A stretch of DNA of 48,766 nt from an uncultured archaeon (GCA_902384455.1 CABMCB010000039.1:1-48766), one strand, 5' to 3'; positions 17,461 through 26,849 are shown, numbered from the stretch's first letter. Program-made: numbers and translations. The notes: a model not told the origin generated them from the letters alone.

Positions 17461-19352
17461 AGTCTCTTGGCAACCGCGGTTACGCGATGATATTAGACTC
17501 AATAATGGCGTTAGTTTTTGTTCTGATTGTCTTTTCGGCTGTCTACGGGTTCTATTTCACCCGGCAGGGAAACGCTCCTATGACTGCGTTCCGTTCATTA
17601 GGTTACCTTTCCGAGGACTCGCTTGACGTCCTAAACAAAAACGGCGTCCTCGACGTAATCGGTGAGCAATGGTCTATGGCCGACGGAAACACAAGCAGCA
17701 TATATTTCATTAACGCCACCAACATCAGCCGCGAATACCTGGATCAGCTTCTCCCGCAAACGGTGGGATACCGCCTCACAATAGACGAAGACGTAGTGGC
17801 CGAAAACAACCGGACTCCGGAGGGTTTGGCTCCCGTAAAAACTCATGCGACAAGGCTTTTGGTGGGTTATGGAAGCGGTTTGCCTGTGAGGGGGAACGTG
17901 GCAAGAAGCTACATCACCCACATCAAAAGCAAGGAGGAAGTCGCCTACTCTTACTTTGGGGGATTAGTAGGGCAAGGAAACATAACGCAGAACCTCTACA
18001 TTCCCACTGACGCGGAAACAATCATTAAGGCGTATGTGGAGGCAGACGCGGGGGCGCCCTTCCAGCTTATCGTAAACGGCAACACAACAGGATGCTGCGC
18101 AGTAGGAGCAGTCGGAAACATGTCCGCCAACGTTAAAGAATACGTAGCAAGCCCCGCATCATTCTTCCGCGCAGGCAACAACACCCTCCTGATACAATTC
18201 ACTTCAGGCACATCCGTACAGCAGTACATCGGCGGAGGACACGTCAAGGTGACATTCAACACGAGCTCGCCAAACCAAGGCGAAGACACCGGCTACCTCA
18301 AGGAGCAGATAACCGGAATCGAAGGCCTCATCAACCTCTACTCTAGCTTCTACGTCCCCGGCACCATCCAAGCAATGCACGCCCACATTGAATACATAAG
18401 CAACTACTCCTCCTACATGTATGTCGGCGACACTCTAATCTACCAAAGCGAGGCCGGAAACTACACCAACCAGACCCTCGACCTAACTGACGCGCAACTT
18501 TCAGCCCTCCTAAACTACAACCAGCTAAGCCAGAAGACGGTGCCCTTCAGCATAGGAACAAACAACGTCACAAGATACGCGGAAACAGAACTATCCGCCG
18601 GACCCAAAGCAATACTCTACCCAACATCCTACATAGAATTCAACTACACCCCCCAAAACACCACCCTATACGGAGAAATAGAATTCACATTGGAAACCCC
18701 CAGATTCAACGACACAGCCAACTGCAGCTACAACTTCGAAGTGCCACAACATTTCGCACTACACCAAGCCCACTTCACATCATACACGTCCCAATACTGG
18801 ACCGACTACGCGACAGCCAACGCCCACACCGCATACACACTACGAGACTCCCACTTCGGCTCAAACTACTCAATACTCGGCGACCCATACCTAGTCTACG
18901 TCCAGCCAACATACATAGACGTCAACGCAAACAACACCCTCCGCCTCGAAACAGGCACAGACCCCACAACGCCCACCGGATGCTCCGCTGACAACCGCCT
19001 CATCTACACAATCCTACTGCCCACAATCGTACCCTACGGAGACGTCTTCCCACAAAGCGCCGGATGCCAATGGAACATAGAATTCCAAGACGACTCAACA
19101 ATCACAACAACAATACCCTCAACATACAACGGAACAGCCCAATGCAACTACACCACCACATCAACAGCAATAAACACAGGAGACGCCCAATCAGACGCAG
19201 TACTCCGGCTACTACGCATACTCGACATAGACTCAGACGGCAAAATAAACGTCCTACTAGAACCCAACGCAATACAATTCGAACTATCCCGAGCAGGCGG
19301 AGTACAAAGCCTATGGGGACCAATAAAATACCGACTAACAGTATGGGAATGA
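17448..19352 (+). CDS. Large pilin-like surface protein
   Basis: 634 residues. The N-terminus SLGNRGYAMILDSIMALVFVLIVFSAVYGF is a type IV-pilin-like leader (basic residues, Gly, then a hydrophobic helix with an early Asp). A long outside domain follows, with many Asn-X-Ser/Thr sites and a few Cys; I cannot name it. Near the C-terminus there is a dockerin/EF-hand-like loop (DIDSDGKINVLLE). The last 700 bases are extremely A/C-rich on the coding strand. The ORF ends in ATGA with the next gene. Likely a major or minor subunit of the same fibre. Confidence 0.75.
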   Translation: MANLKSLGNRGYAMILDSIMALVFVLIVFSAVYGFYFTRQGNAPMTAFRSLGYLSEDSLDVLNKNGVLDVIGEQWSMADGNTSSIYFINATNISREYLDQLLPQTVGYRLTIDEDVVAENNRTPEGLAPVKTHATRLLVGYGSGLPVRGNVARSYITHIKSKEEVAYSYFGGLVGQGNITQNLYIPTDAETIIKAYVEADAGAPFQLIVNGNTTGCCAVGAVGNMSANVKEYVASPASFFRAGNNTLLIQFTSGTSVQQYIGGGHVKVTFNTSSPNQGEDTGYLKEQITGIEGLINLYSSFYVPGTIQAMHAHIEYISNYSSYMYVGDTLIYQSEAGNYTNQTLDLTDAQLSALLNYNQLSQKTVPFSIGTNNVTRYAETELSAGPKAILYPTSYIEFNYTPQNTTLYGEIEFTLETPRFNDTANCSYNFEVPQHFALHQAHFTSYTSQYWTDYATANAHTAYTLRDSHFGSNYSILGDPYLVYVQPTYIDVNANNTLRLETGTDPTTPTGCSADNRLIYTILLPTIVPYGDVFPQSAGCQWNIEFQDDSTITTTIPSTYNGTAQCNYTTTSTAINTGDAQSDAVLRLLRILDIDSDGKINVLLEPNAIQFELSRAGGVQSLWGPIKYRLTVWE

Positions 19353-21508
19353 AACACAAACTCAACAAACACGGCTACATATACACCCTCGCAATAGCCC
19401 TACTCATACTCCCACTACTATTCCTAATATTCTACTACAGCACAACCCTACAACCAAAAACCGACGACACAGTAGGCCGAGTAAGATGCGACGAACTATA
19501 CTACTTCGTCCAAGACATCAACAAAGACCTACAAAGAGCAGTCGTAATATTCGGCCGCCGCGCAGCAATATACGCAATCGACGACGTCGTAACCACCGGA
19601 AAACCCCTAAACAACTACACATTCACATGCACACCCGCATGCAACGTAGACTGCACCAAACTGACCACACCCACCAACGGAAGCGAAGCCGCAATCGCAG
19701 AACTAACCCTATGCGGAACACTACGCGGCCAAAACGTCACATACATGATGAACCACACCCTAAGTCAATGGCTATCCCGCATAAACAACGAAGGAAACAC
19801 AATGAGATTCCGATTCAACATAACCATAACCAACATCACAGTCATACCCCACGACGCATTCAGCTTCACCACACTAATCACACACGACACAGAAATAGAC
19901 GACGAAACAGGCCTATGCCACTACCTCGCCAAAGACGTCACAGGAGAATCAATCACCACAATAATAGGCCTCGAAGACCCTCTTTACCCGCTCAACACTG
20001 AAAGCCGCGTAATAAAGTACATCAGCAACTGCACCCCAAATTACGACCTCTCAACTGTCGCCGGATGCAGCATACTCGACTACGGCGAAGGAGTCGGCTG
20101 GGGCGACGTAAAATTCCTCTCTCAGATAGAAAACGAGACCACTAATAAAGAACGCGAAACATACTGCACTGACAGAGAAGACGCCGTAAACCGCCTAGTC
20201 GTCTTCATGGACACCGCATTCGGAAACTGCAACACATTCGAGCAAAACTGCTTCAACATATCCTACCCCTACCACTTCGCCGCAGCAGGAGAATACGCAA
20301 AAAACAACCCCGACAGCAGCTTCGTCAAAAAATGCGAAGTCACAATACCCTGGATATCCGCAACCTGCAAACTCGACAACGACACAAAATGGGGCCCCGG
20401 CGCAGGATGCGACCGCCCGCCAGAATGCGACGACGCACTAATAAAAACCGCGCAATGCGTCCTAGTCAACAACGAAGCATGCGGCAACTACACACACCAA
20501 GTAGCAATAGGACTCGCCGCAGACGAAGTCAACGTCAGCTGCTACCAACCAAGCAACCCCACATCATACAACACCACATGCAACGCATACCCCGGCCCAA
20601 GCTTCTTCGACCGACTAGACGGCAGATACAACCTATCCGAACTATACGCGCAACAATCACAGGACGCATACAACACCACCCTAATAGGGCTTGAAACCCT
20701 CGTCTCCCCATACGAAATAGACGACCACAGCATCCAAGTCCACGAAGACGCCACATGGATAGACTACCTCTACTGGCAAGACGTCAAAGGATGCGCAGTA
20801 GTAGGAAGCTGCTCCTCCAACCTATACCCATTCATCCTAGACTGCGCACACGCCCACGTACTCGGCCTATCCACAGAATGCGAAACCATCCCCTGCAACG
20901 CATCCACCACGACCACAACCACGACAACTACCTCCACTACGACCACCACAATCCCAACGACGACATCAATACCCCCCACAACAACCACGACAACAACCAC
21001 GATGCCCTCATCGACTACAACTACCACCACAACCACCACAGTCCCATGCACCGGATTCTCAGACGACATGGAACACGCAGAAGGACCATGGACGCACGGC
21101 GGAACACAAGACGAATGGGAACTAGGAAGCACCACATGGGGAAGCTGCAACAGCGGAAGCAACTGCTGGGGAACAGACCTAGACACAAGCTACAACAACA
21201 ACGCCAACCAATGGCTCCAAACCGGCGCCATAGACCTCACCAACGCCAACAACCCAACACTCACATTCTACCGAAAGAACCGCCTAAAATCAGGAGACAA
21301 CGGCTACCTAGAAATCCAAACAACAGGCAGCGGAACATGGACAACACTCGACACCTACAACCTAAACCAAAACAGCTGGACACAAAACACATACAACCTA
21401 AACGCCTACAAAGGAAGCCAAATACGCATAAGATTCAGCCTAACATCAGACGGAAGCAACACAGACCGAGGCCTATACGTAGACGACTTCAACGTCTCAT
21501 GCGGATAA
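19349..21508 (+). CDS. Adhesin-like pilin protein with Thr-rich stalk and C-terminal MAM/jellyroll-like domain
   Basis: 719 residues from the ATG at 19349, which overlaps the upstream TGA; a longer frame opening at 19064 is read-through inside the previous gene. It starts with a leader/membrane helix (KHGYIYTLAIALLILPLLFLIFYYS) like its neighbours. A Cys-rich outside domain (about 40-515) contains many Cys pairs (CTPACNVDC, CKLDNDTKWGPGAGCDRPPEC). A Thr-rich linker (about 518-564) leads to a terminal domain (565-719) with WELGSTTWGSC, LTFYRKNRLKSGDNGYLEI and DRGLYVDDFNVSC, resembling MAM-like jellyroll adhesion domains. The architecture of anchor, globular domain, stalk and binding domain suggests a tip adhesin. 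Confidence 0.8.
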   Translation: MKHKLNKHGYIYTLAIALLILPLLFLIFYYSTTLQPKTDDTVGRVRCDELYYFVQDINKDLQRAVVIFGRRAAIYAIDDVVTTGKPLNNYTFTCTPACNVDCTKLTTPTNGSEAAIAELTLCGTLRGQNVTYMMNHTLSQWLSRINNEGNTMRFRFNITITNITVIPHDAFSFTTLITHDTEIDDETGLCHYLAKDVTGESITTIIGLEDPLYPLNTESRVIKYISNCTPNYDLSTVAGCSILDYGEGVGWGDVKFLSQIENETTNKERETYCTDREDAVNRLVVFMDTAFGNCNTFEQNCFNISYPYHFAAAGEYAKNNPDSSFVKKCEVTIPWISATCKLDNDTKWGPGAGCDRPPECDDALIKTAQCVLVNNEACGNYTHQVAIGLAADEVNVSCYQPSNPTSYNTTCNAYPGPSFFDRLDGRYNLSELYAQQSQDAYNTTLIGLETLVSPYEIDDHSIQVHEDATWIDYLYWQDVKGCAVVGSCSSNLYPFILDCAHAHVLGLSTECETIPCNASTTTTTTTTTSTTTTTIPTTTSIPPTTTTTTTTMPSSTTTTTTTTTVPCTGFSDDMEHAEGPWTHGGTQDEWELGSTTWGSCNSGSNCWGTDLDTSYNNNANQWLQTGAIDLTNANNPTLTFYRKNRLKSGDNGYLEIQTTGSGTWTTLDTYNLNQNSWTQNTYNLNAYKGSQIRIRFSLTSDGSNTDRGLYVDDFNVSCG
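20903..21040 (+). repeat. Low-complexity Thr-codon tract encoding a stalk
   Basis: About 138 bases made almost entirely of ACN codons with a few Pro, Ser, Ile and Met codons. It encodes the stalk between the Cys-rich and jellyroll-like domains of the adhesin-like protein. Such tracts are usually O-glycosylated and can vary in length by slippage. Confidence 0.85.
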
Positions 21509-21511
21509 CTG

Positions 21512-21518
21512 TTTAAAA
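21512..21518 (+). promoter_or_regulatory. TATA-like box before the DUF2226-like gene
   Basis: TTTAAAA lies 24-30 bases before the ATG at 21542, giving a possible internal promoter for the cytoplasmic half of the appendage operon (adaptor, ATPase, membrane proteins). Confidence 0.45.
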
Positions 21519-21541
21519 CCGCAAAACAAATAACACAACAT

Positions 21542-22591
21542 ATGAAACTCCCGCAGGGCGCCCACGTCGTCCCGGAATGCGCAGAAAACTTCTACGACAT
21601 ATGCCGCAACATCAAAAGCAGCTTCCGCGGATACATGACCCTATCCACAACACTCGACAATCAAGAATACGTCGCCAACCTACTATTTGACTCAGGAAAC
21701 GTAACCGCCGCCTCAGTCGTAAACTACGCAACACAAAAAAACCTAAGCGGAAACGAAGCACTAGAAGCCATAAAAAACAAGCTAGCAGGATCAAAAGGAG
21801 GCCTAGAACTCTACACCCTAAGCGCAACCGAATTCAAGAAGGCGACAGACGACAACCCCGCAGACATACTAACTCCTCCCGTCCCCATAACAGACCTGCA
21901 CGTAAAAATAAAGGCGACGATAATCAAACCCCCAAAAAGCGGATTGCTAAGCAAAATCAAAAACGCGTTTTCATTCCACTCCGGCCGCTCAGACGAAATA
22001 CAACGCCTAGACAAAAAACCGGCGGGAATAGCAGTAGAAGAAGAACCAAAAAAAGAAACACAAACCCTCCCGCAAACGCCCCGCCCACAATTCGCATTCC
22101 CAAAAATACCTTCCGGCCCCATAGAAAGACAGCAAAAAAACATCCCTTACGACCAACCCCGCCCTCAACGACCATTACCCCAACCCCAAACACGCCCAAC
22201 ACCACCCCGCCAATCAGACACACCTCCCGCAACAGAACCCCAAGCCAGCACGCAAGAAAAAACGAAGGAAGAAGAATACAAAAGACAGCTTCTTGCCGCA
22301 CGAAACGAAAGAGTGGCGAAAATCGCCCAGCAGCAGAAAGAGCCGCCCAAACCTATAACACCGACAATACAGCCGACCGCAGGAACAGACAAAGTGCAGA
22401 CGACAATAGACCGGCTCTACCGCCACGTCCAAATGAAAGGACGCGCACCCCTAAACGAAACCACCGCGCACCAACTGGGAATAACCAAAACGCAACTTGA
22501 AGAATGGGCGATAATACTCGAGGAGCACAACCTAATCGAACTGCACTACCCCACAATCGGAGAACCCGAAATCATAAGAAAAAAAACCTGA
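21542..22591 (+). CDS. DUF2226-like adaptor with amphipathic motif and C-terminal winged-helix-like domain
   Basis: 349 residues. The N-terminal part (MKLPQGAHV... SSFRGYMTLST... YVANLLFDSGNVTAASV) resembles archaeal DUF2226/PATAN-like domains that start LPxG and contain an F-x-GY strand. A stretch KSGLLSKIKNAFSF at about residue 137 resembles the KKxxLSRI motif of the giant propeller protein. Then comes a long disordered Pro/Gln/Lys/Glu-rich linker, and about 60 residues that look like a winged helix (TIDRLYRHVQMKGRAPLNETTAHQLGITKTQLEEWAIILEEHNLIEL). No membrane helix is seen, so it is probably cytoplasmic. It sits directly upstream of the secretion ATPase. Confidence 0.68.
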   Translation: MKLPQGAHVVPECAENFYDICRNIKSSFRGYMTLSTTLDNQEYVANLLFDSGNVTAASVVNYATQKNLSGNEALEAIKNKLAGSKGGLELYTLSATEFKKATDDNPADILTPPVPITDLHVKIKATIIKPPKSGLLSKIKNAFSFHSGRSDEIQRLDKKPAGIAVEEEPKKETQTLPQTPRPQFAFPKIPSGPIERQQKNIPYDQPRPQRPLPQPQTRPTPPRQSDTPPATEPQASTQEKTKEEEYKRQLLAARNERVAKIAQQQKEPPKPITPTIQPTAGTDKVQTTIDRLYRHVQMKGRAPLNETTAHQLGITKTQLEEWAIILEEHNLIELHYPTIGEPEIIRKKT

Positions 22592-22601
22592 GGAAACCGC
22601 G

Positions 22602-24293
22602 ATGGCACCCCCAAAGAAAAAAGGCAAAGAAACAGAACAACCCAAAAAAGAAGAAGCACCCGCAAACCAGGCTCAGACAAAAACAGAAAAAGAGCCAGCA
22701 GCCCAACAAGCGGAACCAAAAGAAAAACCCTCAGAAACCACCCAAGAAAAAACGCCCACTACACCAACCGAAAAAAAGCCGCAGACAACACTCAAAGAAT
22801 ACGACATAGACAGCGAAGGAGTCAAAACCCACATAAAAATAGCCCAAGAAGAAGGAAAACCACCCCTCTACCAAATAGGCCTACCAGAAATCGACGTCGC
22901 AACCATAGCGCTACTTGACGACATAAAAGAACGTCTCATTACAAGCATCGACATGAGCACCAGCGAAGTAATGGACCCAGGCCTCTTCGATCAACTAACC
23001 AAAGAATTCAAAGCCAAAGCCGAAACACTACTGGCGGAAGAACTGCCCAAACTAGACCCCCACATAAGAGACACATTCACAGTCAGACTAATACACGAAC
23101 TAATCGGACTAGAAGACATAGAATACCTGCTTGCCGACCCAGACCTAGAAGAAATAGTCATAAACTCAGCCCAAGAACCAGTAAGAGTATACCACAAAAA
23201 ATTCGGCTGGCTAGCCACAAACATAAACCTATACAACGAAGAACATATCAAAAACTACGCAAACACCATAGGCCGCAGAGTAGGCAGGGAAATAACGACG
23301 CTTTCGCCGCTCCTTGACGCGCACCTGTTGACGAAGGACCGCGCCAACGCCATCATATCCCCGATTTCGACTAAGGGTAACACAATAACCATAAGGAAGT
23401 TCGCCCGCGACCCGTGGACTGTCACAGACTTCATAAACAACAAGACCGCAAGCAGCGAAGTGCTCGCGCTCCTGTGGCTGATGATTCAGTACGAGATGAA
23501 CATCATAATCTCCGGCGGAACAGGAAGCGGAAAAACAAGCGTCCTAAACGTCCTTATGCCGTTCATACCGCCCAACCACCGCATCATATCAATCGAAGAC
23601 ACCCGCGAACTGCAGCTGCCTGAATTCCTCTTCTGGTGCCCTCTTACAACCCGCGAACCAAACCCCGAAGGCAAAGGGGAAATAACAATGCTACAGCTGC
23701 TAATCAACAGCCTGAGGATGCGCCCAGACCGAATCATAATGGGGGAAATAAGAAAGCAAAGAGAAGCAGAAGTCCTGTTCGAAGCGATGCACACAGGCCA
23801 CAGCGTATACTGCACGGTACACGCCGACACATGCGCCCAAACTGTAACCCGCCTAACCAACCCGCCCATAAGCATACCCCACAGCATGCTCGACAGCGTA
23901 CACCTAAACGTAGTCATGTTCAGGGACCGCCGCAGAAGCATACGAAGAATATTCGAGGTAGGAGAACTACTTTTGGACGAACGCGAACAAGCACAAGGAG
24001 TAATCCGCTACCACCCGCACATACTCTTCGCATGGAACCCAAAAACAGACAACATAGAAGCCCAAAACATGCCCAAACGCCTGTTTGAAGAGCTTCAGCG
24101 CCACACAGGATTCTCAGTCGAAGAAATACAAACCGAAATACTGCAGAAAAAAAGAATCCTAGATTACCTCGTGGAGCACAACCTGCGCTCAATAGAACAA
24201 GTAGGGAAAATAATGAACCTCTACTACCTAGAGAAATGCAAAGTCATAGACGTAGTCAACAACAACAAAGACCCCGCACCACTTCTAACCTAG
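22602..24293 (+). CDS. Type II/IV secretion (pilus assembly) ATPase
   Basis: 563 residues. After a disordered Lys/Glu/Pro-rich N-terminus (about 1-65) come the N-terminal domain and the RecA-like core. Visible motifs: Walker A GGTGSGKTS at about 304-312, Asp box IISIEDTRELQLPE, Walker B-like RPDRIIMGEIR and His box GHSVYCTVHADTCAQTVTRL. This is the GspE/TadA/FlaI superfamily ATPase that powers pilin assembly at the cytoplasmic face of the platform. It begins 10 bases after the adaptor gene. Composition shifts locally: A/C-rich to about 23280, more balanced to about 23510. Confidence 0.95.
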   Translation: MAPPKKKGKETEQPKKEEAPANQAQTKTEKEPAAQQAEPKEKPSETTQEKTPTTPTEKKPQTTLKEYDIDSEGVKTHIKIAQEEGKPPLYQIGLPEIDVATIALLDDIKERLITSIDMSTSEVMDPGLFDQLTKEFKAKAETLLAEELPKLDPHIRDTFTVRLIHELIGLEDIEYLLADPDLEEIVINSAQEPVRVYHKKFGWLATNINLYNEEHIKNYANTIGRRVGREITTLSPLLDAHLLTKDRANAIISPISTKGNTITIRKFARDPWTVTDFINNKTASSEVLALLWLMIQYEMNIIISGGTGSGKTSVLNVLMPFIPPNHRIISIEDTRELQLPEFLFWCPLTTREPNPEGKGEITMLQLLINSLRMRPDRIIMGEIRKQREAEVLFEAMHTGHSVYCTVHADTCAQTVTRLTNPPISIPHSMLDSVHLNVVMFRDRRRSIRRIFEVGELLLDEREQAQGVIRYHPHILFAWNPKTDNIEAQNMPKRLFEELQRHTGFSVEEIQTEILQKKRILDYLVEHNLRSIEQVGKIMNLYYLEKCKVIDVVNNNKDPAPLLT

Positions 24294-24355
24294 TACCTGT
24301 CGGCATCTTTTATCCTGCCGTTGCCATCACCTAACAACAAGCCGATACTCCTTCA

Positions 24356-25258
24356 ATGGCTAAAGTCAAAAAGATACCTTTCGTCGGCAACCAATACCTC
24401 AGGGGTGTCGCCCACGCATTCCTGGGCGTAGGCAGCTTACTCCAAAAACTCAACCCCTACCTTGACATAACCCTAAAACAATCCGGCATCACGCAAGACT
24501 ACAAAATAAACACCCGCGGATACATCGCCGTAGCATTCCTAGGCTCACTAATGATGGGCGCAACAGCCGCAGTAGCAATCTACATAGCCATAATGGCAGG
24601 AGGCGGAAAAGACCCTGCAATAGGGCTCGTGGTCGGCGCACTAATAGGATGCGCAATATACGTCTACATGCTGATGATACCCAAAAGCATAGTCAACAAC
24701 CGCGTAAAATACCTCGACAGAAACCTCCTATTCGCACTAAGAAGCCTACTAATACAAATCAGAAGCGGAGTCCCCATATTCAACGCAATAGCATCAGTCG
24801 CAAGCGGAGACTACGGCCCCATATCCTCTGAATTCAAGCAGGTCGTAGACAAAGTGAACTCAGGCGCACCAGTAGTCGAAGTACTGGAGGAACTCGCAGT
24901 CAGAAACCCCAGCATATACTTCAGACGAGCCCTATGGCAGCTAGTCAACAGCATGAAAAGCGGAAGCGACGTAGGCACAAACCTAGCCGAAATCATAGCC
25001 AGCCTAAGCAAAGAACAACTAATCGAAGTACACCAATACAAAAGCACACTCAACCCACTGGCGATGATGTACATGATGGTCGCAGTCATAATGCCAAGCC
25101 TAGGAATAACCCTCCTAATCATACTATCAACGTTCCCCGGAATGGAATCAGTAGGAAACCCCAGCGTATTCTGGGGAATGCTAGTATTCCTAATATTCAT
25201 GCAATTCATCTTCATGGGCATAATCAAAAGCAAACGCCCCAACCTAATAGGAGGATAA
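24356..25258 (+). CDS. Pilus assembly platform protein 1 (TadB/TadC/FlaJ-like)
   Basis: 300 residues with two N-terminal membrane helices (about 58-110), a cytoplasmic T2SF (GspF) domain (RNLLFALRSLLIQIRSGVPIFNAIASVAS... FKQVVDKVNSGAPVVEVLEELAVRNPSIYFRRALWQLVNSMKSGSDVG) and two C-terminal helices. It would form half of the inner-membrane platform contacted by the ATPase. The ATG at 24356 follows a 62-base gap containing a weak A/T box (TTTTAT, about 24308). The next gene starts one base after its stop. Confidence 0.92.
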   Translation: MAKVKKIPFVGNQYLRGVAHAFLGVGSLLQKLNPYLDITLKQSGITQDYKINTRGYIAVAFLGSLMMGATAAVAIYIAIMAGGGKDPAIGLVVGALIGCAIYVYMLMIPKSIVNNRVKYLDRNLLFALRSLLIQIRSGVPIFNAIASVASGDYGPISSEFKQVVDKVNSGAPVVEVLEELAVRNPSIYFRRALWQLVNSMKSGSDVGTNLAEIIASLSKEQLIEVHQYKSTLNPLAMMYMMVAVIMPSLGITLLIILSTFPGMESVGNPSVFWGMLVFLIFMQFIFMGIIKSKRPNLIGG

Positions 25259-25259
25259 G

Positions 25260-26252
25260 ATGCCGCCATACGAACTATTCGCACGCGTATTCCCCAGCAC
25301 ATTCAAAAAACGATTCAAACAACTCCTAATATACAGCGGCCTAGACATAACCCCCGAACGATTCCTCGGCTTCAGCCTCTTCATAGGGCTGGCGCTAGCG
25401 TACATACTGACGAGCGTAATAAACGCCTACATAAGCATCCCATTCATAGGCATTGCCATAGTCCTGTTCGCCGTAATAGAATTCCTACTCTATCTGTGGC
25501 TGCAGCTGTCAGCAGACAACAAAGCTAAGATGGTGGACGAAGCGCTCCCAGACGCCCTGCAATTGATGAGCAGCAACATACGCGCAGGCCTCACCACCGA
25601 CAAGGCGCTTCTTATGGCTGCGCGGCCGGAGTTCGGGCCTCTTGCTGATGAGATTAAGCGTATCGGCAAGGAGACTATGGCTGGGCGTCCTTTGGCTGAG
25701 GCTTTGTTGAGGACTAGTCAGCATGTCCGGAGCGTGAATTTGGAGCGCAGCATCGACCTTATCGTGCGCAGCATGCAAAGCGGGGGTGAGCTTGCTGACC
25801 TTTTGGATCAGACGGCCAACGACATACGCGACCAGCAGCTTATTCAGAAGGAGATTACTGCGAGCGTTTTGATGTACGTCATGTTCATCGCCATCGCCAT
25901 AGGGCTCGGGGCTCCGGTGTTGTTTGCTCTTTCAGGGTTTCTTGTTAAGCTTTTGACCACCAATATGACGCGGATTTCAGCTCAGCTGCCAAAAAACATT
26001 GGCGGAAAAGGTTATGCTGCTCCAATCGCCGCCTCTAACATCCAGATTACTCCCGACTTCATCAACCTCTACAGCGTCGTAGCCATCATATCCGGAAGCA
26101 TACTAGGTAGCATGGCGATGGGTTTGATACTCAAGGGGGAGGAGAAAGAGGGGCTGAAGTACATTCCAGTGCTCCTAATCCTGTCCCTAAGCATCTACTA
26201 CATGGTCGGGTGGTTAATATCGACGGTACTGGGCGGCATAATGAACATGTAG
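25260..26252 (+). CDS. Pilus assembly platform protein 2 (TadC/FlaJ-like)
   Basis: 330 residues with the same layout as its upstream neighbour: N-terminal helices (about 35-85), a T2SF domain (DEALPDALQLMSSNIRAGLTTDKALLMAARPEFGPLADEIKRIGKETMAGRPLAEALLRTSQHV... IVRSMQSGGELADLLDQTANDI) and C-terminal helices. A GGAGGA ribosome-binding site lies before the ATG. Two separate T2SF proteins in tandem recall bacterial Tad (TadB-TadC), whereas many archaella use one FlaJ with two such domains. DNA from about 25600 to 25960 is G/T-rich, unlike the flanks. Confidence 0.92.
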   Translation: MPPYELFARVFPSTFKKRFKQLLIYSGLDITPERFLGFSLFIGLALAYILTSVINAYISIPFIGIAIVLFAVIEFLLYLWLQLSADNKAKMVDEALPDALQLMSSNIRAGLTTDKALLMAARPEFGPLADEIKRIGKETMAGRPLAEALLRTSQHVRSVNLERSIDLIVRSMQSGGELADLLDQTANDIRDQQLIQKEITASVLMYVMFIAIAIGLGAPVLFALSGFLVKLLTTNMTRISAQLPKNIGGKGYAAPIAASNIQITPDFINLYSVVAIISGSILGSMAMGLILKGEEKEGLKYIPVLLILSLSIYYMVGWLISTVLGGIMNM

Positions 26253-26271
26253 CCGCCTTGTTCAGCCGTCC

Positions 26272-26805
26272 TTAATCTGCCTTCAAGTGTTTGGCGTACC
26301 ACAAAAGCTCGTCAAGAAACTTCCTCACCCTACCTTCATAAGCAGCGTCTTTTACTGCGCCTTTTTCGTCGAACAAATCCTGCACTTTGGGGAAATGAAC
26401 GGCCTCCTTAATGGGGACCATCTGTAAGCTGATTAATACGGGCCTAAGCTGCTGAATCATCCTGACGCCGCCGAAGCTTCCGTTGGAGACTCCGCATATG
26501 CCAACCGGCTTGCGTGCGTACTCGCTTGTTAGCAAATCAAGCATCATCTTAAGTTCGCCGGGGTACCCGTAGTTGTATTCGGGGGAAACAATTATCAAGG
26601 CGTCAGCTTTAGTGACTTTTTCGGCAAGTTTGAGCGCAGTTTGAGATTTCCTCGTGTTGTCTGTCGCCTCAATCCTATAATCCCTAACGTCAACTATCTC
26701 GCTTGATATGCCCGCCTTCACTACTTCACTTAAAACGTAATTTGCGACACTCTCAGACCGCCTGCCAACGCGGGCAGTACCCAAAATAACAGGCACATAC
26801 GTCAT
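26272..26805 (-). CDS. NADPH-dependent FMN reductase-like flavoprotein
   Basis: 177 residues from the ATG at 26805 (a TTG at 26811 would add two). It has the flavodoxin-like fold of the NADPH-dependent FMN reductase/SsuE/azoreductase family: PVILGTARVGRRSESVANYV binds the FMN phosphate and IIVSPEYNYGYPGELKMMLDLL is the family signature. It reduces flavins or quinones in the cytoplasm; the partner is unknown. It converges on the pilus operon, 19 bases from its end. Confidence 0.88.
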   Translation of the reverse strand: MTYVPVILGTARVGRRSESVANYVLSEVVKAGISSEIVDVRDYRIEATDNTRKSQTALKLAEKVTKADALIIVSPEYNYGYPGELKMMLDLLTSEYARKPVGICGVSNGSFGGVRMIQQLRPVLISLQMVPIKEAVHFPKVQDLFDEKGAVKDAAYEGRVRKFLDELLWYAKHLKAD

Positions 26806-26827
26806 AAACAAAAAAAATAATGGGGGC

Positions 26828-26849
26828 CGGCGGCTTTAAATCGCCGCCG
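26828..26849 (-). terminator. GC-rich hairpin followed by T-run, with TATA-like loop
   Basis: CGGCGGC (26828-26834) pairs perfectly with GCCGCCG (26843-26849) around an A/T-rich loop (TTTAAATC). On the minus strand the hairpin is followed within about 10 bases by a T-rich run (26811-26820), so it looks like an intrinsic-type terminator for the membrane-protein gene upstream. The loop also supplies a TATA-like element about 30-36 bases before the flavin reductase ATG. Confidence 0.5.

Noticed and set aside
19064..19348. Longer start for the adhesin-like protein
   Set aside because: The extra sequence is an Arg/Asn-rich shadow of the preceding gene; the ATGA overlap and leader peptide at 19349 fit the operon.
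20903..21040. CRISPR-like or satellite repeat
   Set aside because: Short irregular ACN codon runs without spacers; they are a Thr-rich protein linker.
20755..21516. 253-codon Arg/His-rich plus-strand frame overlapping the adhesin gene
   Set aside because: It is a shadow of the A/C-rich Thr/Asn codons in another frame; composition is implausible for a protein and it lies wholly inside a supported gene.
24294..24355. tRNA or small RNA in intergenic gaps (also checked 30493-30559, 43236-43280, 45433-45511, 47918-47998)
   Set aside because: Gaps are too short or lack cloverleaf-type pairing and the TTC-containing T arm; nothing supportable was seen.
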